A stretch of DNA of 64,000 nucleotides from Paralteromonas sediminis (GTDB lineage: Bacteria > Pseudomonadota > Gammaproteobacteria > Enterobacterales > Alteromonadaceae). The DNA lies in contig NZ_RPOK01000006.1 in the NCBI RefSeq assembly GCF_003820355.1, forward strand, positions 218,552-282,551. Direction: 5' to 3'. The position numbers were made by a program, and so were the translations under genes. The notes beneath the pieces are model-generated. The model was not told where the DNA came from, did not search any database, and saw nothing but the letters and a program-made list of their open reading frames with translations. Every line of letters starts with the position of its first letter. Positions within the stretch are counted from its first letter, which is position 1. Of the stretch, positions 1 to 7,959 are shown one piece after another.

Positions 1-2
1 AT

Positions 3-68
3 ACTAATGCGCCCACGATTATGATAGCCGAGCGTGTTGCTGACTGGATTAAACAAGGCCTTGCATGA
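3..68 (+). CDS. C-terminal end of an unidentified protein (partial)
   Basis: An open frame enters from the left edge and stops at TGA 66-68, giving about 21 residues that end in ADWIKQGLA. It is in phase from position 3. The fragment is too short to assign to a family. The next gene starts about 50 bp downstream on the same strand, so the two could be co-transcribed. Confidence 0.45.
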   Translation, partial: TNAPTIMIAERVADWIKQGLA

Positions 69-119
69 TCTAAGAGCGCTGTATATTCTGCTGTCAATTC
101 AATGCGTTGGTAGTTTTGG

Positions 120-1409
120 TTGTACGTAGTGCGTAGTATTTTCATTGTTTTAGCAATTTTTTTAACAGGTTGTGTTAGTACTGATCCGGTGACATCACAA
201 CAGGTCTCCAAACCGACCAAGACTCACGAGGTTGCTAAATCGCTACCCACTGTCACTTCGCCCCAAAAACAGGCAAAAGACACCCGAGAGGGCCTTGAAC
301 CCTGGGAGGTTGGTGATGTGTGGCAACGGATCCGCATGCAGCTAAGCTTTCCTCTGTCTGAACATAAACGCGTATCAGACAGAATTCGTTGGTACAAACA
401 ACAGCCCCATTACATGACGATTATCAGCGAGCGCGCTGAGCCGTTTTTGTATTACATTGTTACGGAGGTTGAAAAACGGGGACTGCCCCTTGAACTGGCG
501 TTAGTTCCACTATTTGAAAGCGACTTCAACACGCGTGCCTATTCCAACAAGCATGCCTCGGGGTTGTGGCAACTCACACCACTTATCGCAAAGCACTATG
601 GTGTAATAATTAATGACTGGTACGACGGGCGGCTTGATATTGTTGAATCGACGCGCGCCGCCCTGGATTTTCTAACTTATCTGCACACCCGATTTGATGG
701 AAACTGGTTTCACGCTATAGCAGCCTATAATGCCGGCGAAGGAAGAGTAGCTCAAGCCATCAGGCGTAATCAACGCGCCGGTAAACCAACAGATTTCTTC
801 AGCCTGAGGTTACCTAAGGAAACACGTCATTTTGTGCCCAAGTTACTGGCAGCTGCCGCGCTTTTGCATGAAGGCGAAATTGACTTCCCGACTATTGCCA
901 ATCAGCAGGTGATTGAGCTGGTACCCATGAGAGCAGGTGTTGTGATTGATGACCTGGAAACTTGGCGCGAAGTAGGTGAATTAAACCCTGGTTACCGTCG
1001 TTTTCCTGCTATGCTTAGTGGTTCACAACATGTCTTGCTAAGACTTAACCATGCGCAAAAATGGCAGCAGTATCTGGATTCTATGCCGCAAATACACAGC
1101 GAACAGTGGCAAAGCTACACCATCAGAAATGGTGACAGTCTCAGTGTTATAGCTGAAAGGTTTGCACTCTCTGTTACAGATATTAAAACGTTTAATCAGC
1201 TGAAAACATCGCGAATTAGGGCAGGGGACAAACTTATACTCCCTATTCCAGCTGAACAACAAATTGAATATCAGGTAAAGTCAGGCGATAGTCTTTGGCG
1301 CATTGCTCGGGCGTTTAATGTCAGTGTTCAAAAGCTCAAGCAATGGAACGGGTTATCACGCAGTAATCTGAGTATTGGCGATACGCTCACAATATTTTTG
1401 GCGCCTTGA
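120..1409 (+). CDS. mltD: MltD-like membrane-bound lytic murein transglycosylase, two LysM domains
   Basis: Predicted outer-membrane lipoprotein of 429 aa that cleaves peptidoglycan glycan strands with formation of 1,6-anhydro-muramic acid. The N-terminus is a lipoprotein signal with lipobox LTGC (Cys18). The SLT domain shows the catalytic Glu in VPLFESDF (Glu133), followed by ASGLWQL and AYNAGEGRV. Two LysM domains follow, at about residues 331-374 and 382-427 (each with a GDSL motif), which should bind glycan. The start is TTG 120, with GGTAG 6 bp upstream; GTG 129 is an alternative that keeps the signal peptide. A second, longer MltD with three LysM domains lies at 51783-53405, next to gloB in the E. 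coli arrangement, so this copy is the extra paralogue. The MltD assignment is confident; the division of labour between the copies is unknown. Confidence 0.9.
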   Translation: MYVVRSIFIVLAIFLTGCVSTDPVTSQQVSKPTKTHEVAKSLPTVTSPQKQAKDTREGLEPWEVGDVWQRIRMQLSFPLSEHKRVSDRIRWYKQQPHYMTIISERAEPFLYYIVTEVEKRGLPLELALVPLFESDFNTRAYSNKHASGLWQLTPLIAKHYGVIINDWYDGRLDIVESTRAALDFLTYLHTRFDGNWFHAIAAYNAGEGRVAQAIRRNQRAGKPTDFFSLRLPKETRHFVPKLLAAAALLHEGEIDFPTIANQQVIELVPMRAGVVIDDLETWREVGELNPGYRRFPAMLSGSQHVLLRLNHAQKWQQYLDSMPQIHSEQWQSYTIRNGDSLSVIAERFALSVTDIKTFNQLKTSRIRAGDKLILPIPAEQQIEYQVKSGDSLWRIARAFNVSVQKLKQWNGLSRSNLSIGDTLTIFLAP

Positions 1410-1417
1410 TGCACCTT

Positions 1418-2500
1418 TTATAATTCTTGGACAACCAGCATGGCAGCGCGCTGGTCAATTCTAAAGTCAAACGCTTTAAGCAGGTTCATTCCCAATAATC
1501 CCTCTGCTTGGTCAAAAGGATCGGTAGGAATGATAATGATGGTCAGGTCGCGAAATTCATAGTCACCTAACGATACCTTACTGAAGGTAACCATAGGTGC
1601 ACGGATATTCCCTGCGGCTGTTTTCACGTCAAAAACACCTAAAAACTGACTGTCGTATGTTTCACTGAGACGCTCATAAGTACGTGCCGATAGGGCGGAA
1701 ATACTGGCTCCAGTATCTACCAGCATACGCACCGGAGTTTGTTCAACAACGAGATCAACTAAAAACTGGTCGCCAGACCTAATGAGCGGGATCCGTTGGT
1801 TCGATTTTCCCGATGAGGTGCCTGTGTATTTATACTGGGCGTGGGCGACGCCATTGTCGCTGGATTGGTTATAGGCAATGTCTCTGATGCGCTTTGCTTC
1901 GGGATCGTTCTCGTCTATTTCGGCAAGCGTATTTTCCATCAGAGTGTAATTTTCCTGGCGTCCATAAGCTTCCGCTAATTGTAAGGTATAAAATTTATGT
2001 CCAGGCTTACGTTGAAATAAAGGCTCTAAAAACTGAGCAAGCAAGTCCCATTGCTGTTCCTGTTTTAGGGGAGTAATGGCATGCTTGACTAAATTGTCTA
2101 TTCTCCCCTGAATAAGGGTTTGGGTACTTCTGTCAATGGGACGATCTAGCAAGGTATAGTAATTTAAGATTGCATCGGGCAAGGGTTTAGTCTTTGCAAA
2201 ATATTCGGCTTCCATAAGCAATAGTTCAGTGTTATTGGGAAGCGCGCGTAACGCATCATTAAGTCGACGACCTAATTCAACATACTCACCGTTCTTGAGT
2301 AGTCGCCTTAGTGGTTCTATGTCCAATTCTGCGCGAACTTCGGAGAATGGGCGATATTCATCTTCTTCCTGTTGTGATGCAGGTTTACTTTCTATCATTT
2401 CCAAAGGGGTGGTAGTTTTGCTCTTTCCGTACCAGAGGAATAGGTTAAAACCCACTGATGCTAGCAGTATCACGATCAGCCAAATAGTGAGTTTATTCAT
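1418..2500 (-). CDS. Membrane-anchored TPR and retropepsin-like aspartic protease
   Basis: A 360-aa protein with an N-terminal transmembrane anchor (about residues 5-25), a helical TPR-like region (about 60-200) and a C-terminal retropepsin-like domain. The active-site motif VDTGAS is visible with Asp262, and the downstream flap/hydrophobic-Gly signature appears as GLLGMNLL. The clan AA family in proteobacteria (TIGR02281-type) usually has the same single-domain protease attached to a membrane anchor. Substrate is unknown; the domain probably acts in the periplasm. The start ATG overlaps the stop of the upstream thioesterase gene by 4 bp, so translation is probably coupled. It is the last gene of a three-gene minus-strand operon. 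Confidence 0.8.
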   Translation of the reverse strand: MNKLTIWLIVILLASVGFNLFLWYGKSKTTTPLEMIESKPASQQEEDEYRPFSEVRAELDIEPLRRLLKNGEYVELGRRLNDALRALPNNTELLLMEAEYFAKTKPLPDAILNYYTLLDRPIDRSTQTLIQGRIDNLVKHAITPLKQEQQWDLLAQFLEPLFQRKPGHKFYTLQLAEAYGRQENYTLMENTLAEIDENDPEAKRIRDIAYNQSSDNGVAHAQYKYTGTSSGKSNQRIPLIRSGDQFLVDLVVEQTPVRMLVDTGASISALSARTYERLSETYDSQFLGVFDVKTAAGNIRAPMVTFSKVSLGDYEFRDLTIIIIPTDPFDQAEGLLGMNLLKAFDFRIDQRAAMLVVQEL

Positions 2501-2946
2501 GCCTCTATCCTAATTAATGCACTACCATATATATCGCGAAACACTTCTGGCATCCTTGCAGGTTTACCCGTTGATAAGGTGGTACAGACAAACGTTGTTT
2601 GCGCTTTATACACGGTGGACTGTCTTTTCTTACAAATGTACTGAAAATCGCGCGTCAACGTAAGCCTATTATCACATCCTGTTATCCATGTTGCACACAG
2701 CACAATGTCATTTTCAAGGCAAGGCTGCAAATATTTTACCTTGTGTTCATGCACAACCATGGCGCGGTCAAGCTTTTGGTAATCGTTAAAGGATAATCCC
2801 AACGCTTGTGAATGTGCCCAAGCAAGTTTTTCTTGTTGCGCGATGTAAGCCACATTGTTGACATGCTGGTAATGGTCTAGATGGGACTTATCTATTATCC
2901 AGGTCTCGATGTGTGGAGTGGGAAAATACCAATTCATGCCGCTCAC
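2497..2946 (-). CDS. Hotdog-fold acyl-CoA thioesterase (4HBT/YbgC-like)
   Basis: A 149-aa single hotdog domain. The region around DHYQHVNNVAYIAQQEKLAW carries the Asp/His/Asn-Asn pattern of 4-hydroxybenzoyl-CoA-type thioesterases. The family hydrolyses acyl-CoA thioesters in the cytoplasm; the acyl substrate cannot be read from sequence. It overlaps the genes on both sides by 4 bp (ATGA type), so it is the middle cistron of a tightly coupled operon between the FFLEELY-type protein and the retropepsin-like protease. No functional link between the three products is evident. Confidence 0.85.
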   Translation of the reverse strand: MSGMNWYFPTPHIETWIIDKSHLDHYQHVNNVAYIAQQEKLAWAHSQALGLSFNDYQKLDRAMVVHEHKVKYLQPCLENDIVLCATWITGCDNRLTLTRDFQYICKKRQSTVYKAQTTFVCTTLSTGKPARMPEVFRDIYGSALIRIEA

Positions 2947-3656
2947 ACTTCGGGAATGGGATTATTTGTTGCGAGACAGACTGACTCATCTAACAGTGCA
3001 TGCATAATTTCGCGTTCTTTACTCAAAACGGGATTAATGAAATCGTGGACATCGCCAATTTTCTTGAAGGACTGAAAACCCTGCTCTAAAAATTCATGTA
3101 ATGAGAGCAGTCCAGCAAGTTGAGCCGGCTTTCTGGCCAGTTTGATGATCATCGATACCCCCCTGATATGAACTACGTCGGCCAGTTGTTCGCCCAAATG
3201 ATAGATAATGTCAATTTGTCGCTTACGATCGTCAAGTCTATTACTTTTGCGGTACGCCGTCGCATAGTTAAACGCATTTAACGGGCCATCCAAGTGATTT
3301 ATCAGGTCCAAATCCAGATCAAAAGACAGGGTGTTGACGGCAACGGCATCTTTCAGTGCCAACATGGCCTTTTCAGGCAAGACGGCGGCAAGTTTTGGAA
3401 CTACTCTGGCGAGGTCGGCATCTCTTTGACTAAAATCTTTAGGGCCGTATAGTTCGTCCACGAAAAACTGCATTGCTGCTTGATACCGTGACTCCTTAGC
3501 CAGTGTGTCGTGCGTGACAAGTAGACGAGCACACTGCCATTCCTGTAAGCGTTTAACCGGCTCCAGAGTACCCATTTTTTCGGCCAATTCTCTCTGTGCT
3601 TGTATCCGCCTAAGGTCAGCAATAATGATGTCGGCGATTGATGACAATGAAAACAT
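2943..3656 (-). CDS. Conserved hypothetical protein, FFLEELY-motif type
   Basis: A 237-aa, mostly alpha-helical cytoplasmic protein with no signal peptide or transmembrane segment. It contains AAMQFFVDELYGPKDFSQRD at about residues 69-88, which matches the FFLEELY-motif family of uncharacterised gammaproteobacterial proteins. Function is unknown. It is the first gene of the operon that runs down to 1418. The start ATG at 3656 has AGGA directly before it, an unusually short Shine-Dalgarno spacing, so the true start might be slightly further in. Confidence 0.6.
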   Translation of the reverse strand: MFSLSSIADIIIADLRRIQAQRELAEKMGTLEPVKRLQEWQCARLLVTHDTLAKESRYQAAMQFFVDELYGPKDFSQRDADLARVVPKLAAVLPEKAMLALKDAVAVNTLSFDLDLDLINHLDGPLNAFNYATAYRKSNRLDDRKRQIDIIYHLGEQLADVVHIRGVSMIIKLARKPAQLAGLLSLHEFLEQGFQSFKKIGDVHDFINPVLSKEREIMHALLDESVCLATNNPIPEV

Positions 3657-3761
3657 TCCTGTTACAACTCATGCCCGATAGCATAGCGGAAAGTGGGGTT
3701 AATTTGCTACACTCTCGCGCCATTAACCATTACATCGCTTGAAACGTGAATAGAAACGGCA

Positions 3762-4298
3762 ATGCACGAACATAACAACGTCGAAAGGTTGATTGCGCTG
3801 TTCAATCGTACCTTTAGCGCCTACAACACACGCCTGATTAAAGGCGAAGGTGAACCCGTCTATATACCTGCCAATGAAACAGTGCCTTATCATCGCATAG
3901 AGTTCGCCCATGGCTTTTTTGCAAGCGCATTGCATGAGGTTGCTCACTGGTGCATTGCGGGTGCATCGCGGCGATTGCTGGAAGACTATGGGTACTGGTA
4001 TTGCCCGGATGGTAGGGACCATTTGCAACAAAAGGCGTTTGAATCAGTGGAAATAAAGCCTCAAGCACTGGAATGGGCGTTTTCTCTCGCCAGTGGACAA
4101 CCGTTTCGGGTCAGTACAGATAATCTGGATGGTGCAGAGCCCGATAGAGAAACATTCACCAGCAATGTCAAAAGTCAACTACTTACCTATATGGCTGAAG
4201 GATTTCCTCCTAGAGCCGCAATCTTTATTCGGGCGTTGGAGACAGAATTTAACAGACCACAAATAGGCGAACATTCTCTGATGGAGTGTGCTGCATGA
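3762..4298 (+). CDS. epmC: Elongation factor P hydroxylase (EpmC/YfcM)
   Basis: A 178-aa protein matching EpmC, which hydroxylates the beta-lysylated lysine of elongation factor P, a modification that helps ribosomes pass polyproline stretches. The metal-binding motif is LHEVAHW (His58, Glu59, His62), with a further conserved YGYWYCPDGRD block and a Glu-rich helix after it. Length agrees with the E. coli protein (about 180 aa). As in E. coli, it lies close to yfcL, mnmC and fabB. Its TGA overlaps the ATG of the following ATP-NAD-kinase-like gene. Confidence 0.92.
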   Translation: MHEHNNVERLIALFNRTFSAYNTRLIKGEGEPVYIPANETVPYHRIEFAHGFFASALHEVAHWCIAGASRRLLEDYGYWYCPDGRDHLQQKAFESVEIKPQALEWAFSLASGQPFRVSTDNLDGAEPDRETFTSNVKSQLLTYMAEGFPPRAAIFIRALETEFNRPQIGEHSLMECAA

Positions 4299-5431
4299 GT
4301 GTCCGACGGTTTAAATTAGGACTCATTGTTAATCCCTATGCCGGTATCGGAGGTGCATTGGCGCTCAAGGGAAGTGACGGACAAGAGATTCGACAGAAAG
4401 CGCTGTTGGCCGGTGCTAAAAAACTGGCTAACGAAAAAACGGGCAGAGCACTAAAACAGTTATTGGCTGACAAAGCGTCTATTGACATCTACACAGCGTC
4501 TGCAGAAATGGGTGAAACCATTGCCAAAAGTATGGGATTTGAAACCCACTGTGTGTACTACCAGGCCAACCCTCAAACAGAGCCTCAAGACACTGTTAAT
4601 GCAGCGCGCGCATTAGTGGAACAGCAGATTGATTTACTTTTATTTGCAGGTGGCGATGGCACGGCAAGGAATATCTTTGACGAAGTGGGGCTGTCTACAC
4701 CTGTTATCGGCGTGCCTGCCGGATGCAAAATCCATTCTGGTGTCTATGCAGTGACACCCGGCGCGGCTGGTGAAGTGGTACAAAAAATGGTGCGCGGTGA
4801 AATTGTCAGTGAAGTGGTGGGTGAAGTGAAAGACATTGATGAGCACGCGTTCAGAGATGGCGTTGTGCGTGCACAGTACTACGGTGAAATGCGTGTACCT
4901 CATGCGCTCATGTATGTGCAATCGGTTAAAATGGGTGGTAAAGAAAGTGATGAGCTTGTGCTTGATGACATCATTGCTGAGGTTGAATCTGAAATGGAAG
5001 AGTACCCAGATCACTACTTTGTTATGGGTTCGGGATCAACAGTTGCAGCCCTAATGGCGTCTTTGGCATTGCCCAATACATTACTCGGTGTAGATGTGGT
5101 TTTCCAAGGACAGCGGGTGCTAACTGATGCAACCGCTGAACAGCTTGAAGCCTTGGTAGCTCAATACCCGAATAAGATAAAGGGTGTTATTACCCTTATA
5201 GGCGGTCAAGGACATGTTTTTGGGCGGGGTAACCAGCAACTTAGCCCTGCCTTTATACGTGCCGTTGGCAAACAGAACTTTTATGTTTTAGCCAGTAAAA
5301 GCAAACTCGAAACGTTAAACGGCAGACCCCTGCGCGTAGATACCGGTGACGAGGATCTCGATGCTGCATTACAGGGGCCGCTATCGATTATCACCGGATA
5401 CAAAGACAGAGTACTTTACCCCATCGCATAA
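4295..5431 (+). CDS. ATP-NAD kinase family protein
   Basis: A 378-aa protein with a diacylglycerol/NAD-kinase-like fold. The nucleotide-binding signature is FAGGDGTARNIFD, with an N-terminal GLIVNPYAGIGG loop and GVPAGCKIHSGV after it. It is longer than housekeeping NadK (about 290 aa) and resembles the AcoX-like/ATP-NAD kinase family of unknown substrate. I place the start at ATG 4295, which overlaps the epmC stop (ATGA); an in-frame GTG lies at 4286. Translational coupling to epmC is suggested by the overlap. Family confident, substrate unknown. Confidence 0.85.
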   Translation: MSVRRFKLGLIVNPYAGIGGALALKGSDGQEIRQKALLAGAKKLANEKTGRALKQLLADKASIDIYTASAEMGETIAKSMGFETHCVYYQANPQTEPQDTVNAARALVEQQIDLLLFAGGDGTARNIFDEVGLSTPVIGVPAGCKIHSGVYAVTPGAAGEVVQKMVRGEIVSEVVGEVKDIDEHAFRDGVVRAQYYGEMRVPHALMYVQSVKMGGKESDELVLDDIIAEVESEMEEYPDHYFVMGSGSTVAALMASLALPNTLLGVDVVFQGQRVLTDATAEQLEALVAQYPNKIKGVITLIGGQGHVFGRGNQQLSPAFIRAVGKQNFYVLASKSKLETLNGRPLRVDTGDEDLDAALQGPLSIITGYKDRVLYPIA

Positions 5432-5440
5432 GGAGAACCG

Positions 5441-5749
5441 TTGTTGCAAAACTCACCCAATATAGCTGCATTTGAAGCGCACGTTTTGGCCATTGAAGCC
5501 GATTTAGACGGCGTAGTTGACACCGGAACCGATGATGATTTATTTATTGCCAGTTATTTGCAAGGACATGTGGCCGTTGTAGCCAAGCCCATGGAAGTTC
5601 AGCCTGATGCTAATCTGATTAAGCTCGATCAGGCAATAATGCGCAGTCTTGAGGAGGCATTTGACAACAATGAACTAGACGTAGTCGATCAGGAAAAAGT
5701 GATTGCTTTGTGGCAAAGCTTGCTCAGTAAACGCCAGTTAAATAAATAA
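5441..5749 (+). CDS. yfcL: YfcL family protein
   Basis: A 102-aa acidic, soluble protein of the YfcL family, function unknown. Identification comes from length, composition and place between epmC and mnmC/fabB, as in E. coli. The start is TTG 5441 (TTG 5444 is also possible), 6 bp after a clear AAGGAG, directly behind the ATP-NAD-kinase-like gene, so the three form one operon. Confidence 0.8.
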   Translation: MLQNSPNIAAFEAHVLAIEADLDGVVDTGTDDDLFIASYLQGHVAVVAKPMEVQPDANLIKLDQAIMRSLEEAFDNNELDVVDQEKVIALWQSLLSKRQLNK

Positions 5750-5870
5750 ATTGGCAATGTTTTGCCGCCTCTCTACACGCAAGGTAAGTTAAAGCGAGCC
5801 GTTGGCGTCTTCAACAATGAGGCACGATTTTTGCGAGTCCGCTATTATAGATTATTGGCGGAATACGATT

Positions 5871-6515
5871 ATGCGACCTCTGTTTACTTCGATGGCAACG
5901 TTTGTCAGCTGGTTTTGTTTGTTTGTCGTGGTATGGGGCCTGTTAGGTTGTGCGAGCCAGGAAGACATGAACCTACAGGCCGCTACGTCTTCTCGGGACC
6001 CAGTTCCACCTCTTGGCAATGTGGAATATCATACCTTCCAGTTGGCCAATGAACTTTTTTCTCAGGTGCAGCCAGCCAGACAAACCCGTTATGCGGTCGT
6101 CGGCTTTGTGCCCATTCCTACTCATAAATTCGATGCTGACAACAATCATCCACTACAGTTGCTAGGACATCAAATAAGGGAAGGGATGATAACAGAAGCG
6201 ACAAAACGCGGATTCACCGCTCAAGAATTTTTAATAAGTAGCGATATAAAGTTAACAGCAGTGGATGACCGCGTGCTATCCCGCAGCGTTGACGAATTGT
6301 CAAATGTGCAACGGGTGGACTATTACATTACGGGAACGATACTGCATCAGCAGGAAGGCGCAGTAGTTAATGCCAGGATTGTCCATGTTAGGAATAAGGA
6401 AGTTGTTGCGGCAGCAACACGCTTCTTTCCTGGCACGCTTTTTTGGCGTGAAGAGCAGGTTACCACCAGACAAGGGCGGCTTTACCGAATGGCAAAGTCA
6501 GATCCCCAACAGTAA
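5871..6515 (+). CDS. FlgO-domain outer-membrane lipoprotein, copy 1
   Basis: A 214-aa predicted lipoprotein: an N-terminal hydrophobic stretch ends in LLGC, then a FlgO-like domain containing AVVGFVPI, the LGHQIREGMI helix and a YYITGTI...NARIV block. FlgO in Vibrio cholerae is an outer-membrane protein needed for flagellar stability. Here it is the first of three adjacent, divergent paralogues with no flagellar gene nearby. The start is put at ATG 5871, where the signal peptide begins; ATG 5817 is upstream in frame but would add a non-signal extension. Confidence 0.75.
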   Translation: MRPLFTSMATFVSWFCLFVVVWGLLGCASQEDMNLQAATSSRDPVPPLGNVEYHTFQLANELFSQVQPARQTRYAVVGFVPIPTHKFDADNNHPLQLLGHQIREGMITEATKRGFTAQEFLISSDIKLTAVDDRVLSRSVDELSNVQRVDYYITGTILHQQEGAVVNARIVHVRNKEVVAAATRFFPGTLFWREEQVTTRQGRLYRMAKSDPQQ

Positions 6516-6533
6516 AAAGAGTTGAGTAGGACC

Positions 6534-7280
6534 ATGAATCAAAAATTTGCCAGGTATCTATTATGTGCCGGTGTTGCCACTTTAGCTGCATGCACCACGT
6601 ATGATGGCGAACAGGCTGAATCCTTATCAGCCAAGCCTCAGCTCAATGTTATTGATATTACAACGGTAGATTCAGACGGAGGTATGCATTACAGCAAACC
6701 AAATTATGATCAAGAGGATAACTTCGGTGCGCCGGGACAACCACCGCTTTATTCCAGTGTTCAAGGGGCTTATAAGGGAAGACCGTTAACCAAGCACGTC
6801 GGAGATTATGTGCAAAACCTGACTCAGGACTTGGTCTCCAATATGGACTATGTTACTCAGAAAACGCCGATTGGTGTTACGCATTTCGCTTTATTGGACA
6901 GTGATTTACAGCAAACAAATTTACTCGGCCGGCAAATGGCTGAGTCGTTTATGCATGAGTTTCACAAATTTCGTATACCTGTTATCGACTTTAAGACCAC
7001 AGAGTATATCCGCGTGACTGATCAGGGCGATTTTGTGCTGACAAGAGATTATTTAGAGCTCGATAATGCGGCAGCGATCCAATATGTGCTAACAGGAACA
7101 ATGGCCAAACACCAAGGTGGCTATTTTATCAATGCCAGACTGATTGGTATGCAGTCGAGAGCCGTAGTGGCGTCGGCGCAAACGCTGATCCCCTTCTATG
7201 TGGTTGATGCCATCATTCCCAGTGATCTGGATTCAATGAGCACCATGCAGGATGGCATTAAGCTGTCTCAGGGCGAGTAA
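6534..7280 (+). CDS. FlgO-domain outer-membrane lipoprotein, copy 2
   Basis: A 248-aa lipoprotein (lipobox LAAC at about residues 17-20) with a FlgO-like domain: THFALLDSD, LLGRQMAESFM, then YVLTGTMAKH and FINARLIG. The same three sequence blocks occur in copies 1 and 3. It has a longer linker between the lipid anchor and the domain (about residues 25-95). AGGA precedes ATG 6534. It is 18 bp behind copy 1 and 1 bp ahead of copy 3, so all three are very likely one transcript. Confidence 0.78.
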   Translation: MNQKFARYLLCAGVATLAACTTYDGEQAESLSAKPQLNVIDITTVDSDGGMHYSKPNYDQEDNFGAPGQPPLYSSVQGAYKGRPLTKHVGDYVQNLTQDLVSNMDYVTQKTPIGVTHFALLDSDLQQTNLLGRQMAESFMHEFHKFRIPVIDFKTTEYIRVTDQGDFVLTRDYLELDNAAAIQYVLTGTMAKHQGGYFINARLIGMQSRAVVASAQTLIPFYVVDAIIPSDLDSMSTMQDGIKLSQGE

Positions 7281-7281
7281 G

Positions 7282-7959
7282 ATGATTGACGTTTATCGTT
7301 TTCTTTCACTTGTTGCTGTGGGGGCAACCCTTAGTGCATGCAGCACATTGGTGCCTCATGTTTACCAGCCAGTTCATGAGTCAAATATCGTTAATGATAC
7401 TGCTGCAATTTCTGAACAGCTGGCGGCGGAAAAAGGACTGGATTATCGACCGGAAACCTCCGAATCAATTGACGCTGATGTAGTTGCTTTTGGCAGACCA
7501 AAAACCGTGCACAAATATGTGGACGATTATGCTGACCAATTAGCCATGTTACTGATGGAGCGTGCTTTTTTACTCAAACAAAGCGACAAAATAGCAGTCG
7601 CCAGTTTTGTCCGCTTTAATCGCTCATTAAGAGAACCTACTGTCTTTGGCAATCGTTTGGCGGAGGCACTTGGCATAGAGTTACAGCAATATGGCATGTC
7701 CATTATAGAAACCAAACTTACGAAAGATTACGCCATTACCCATTACGGTGACCTGGCGTTGTCACGCAACGTTAAGCATTTACCAAGAGAACTTAATGTT
7801 GATTATATACTCACTGGCACCTTGATAGAGCGCGGTGAGGGGGTAACGGTTAATGCGAGAATTGTTTCTATTGATTCACAGTCAGTGGCGGCAGCAGCCA
7901 GTTTGTACATCCCGCAATTTATTGTGTCTAACGAACATTTTTACATTCATGGACGCTAA
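7282..7959 (+). CDS. FlgO-domain outer-membrane lipoprotein, copy 3
   Basis: A 225-aa lipoprotein (lipobox LSAC) with the FlgO-like blocks VASFVRFNR, GNRLAEALGIEL and YILTGTLIERGEG followed by NARIV. The start is ATG 7282, one base after the stop of copy 2, which itself supplies upstream purines. The 3' end overlaps the converging mnmC gene by 4 bp (7956-7959). Role not known outside the flagellar example in Vibrio; a structural outer-membrane role is an inference. Confidence 0.78.
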   Translation: MIDVYRFLSLVAVGATLSACSTLVPHVYQPVHESNIVNDTAAISEQLAAEKGLDYRPETSESIDADVVAFGRPKTVHKYVDDYADQLAMLLMERAFLLKQSDKIAVASFVRFNRSLREPTVFGNRLAEALGIELQQYGMSIIETKLTKDYAITHYGDLALSRNVKHLPRELNVDYILTGTLIERGEGVTVNARIVSIDSQSVAAAASLYIPQFIVSNEHFYIHGR

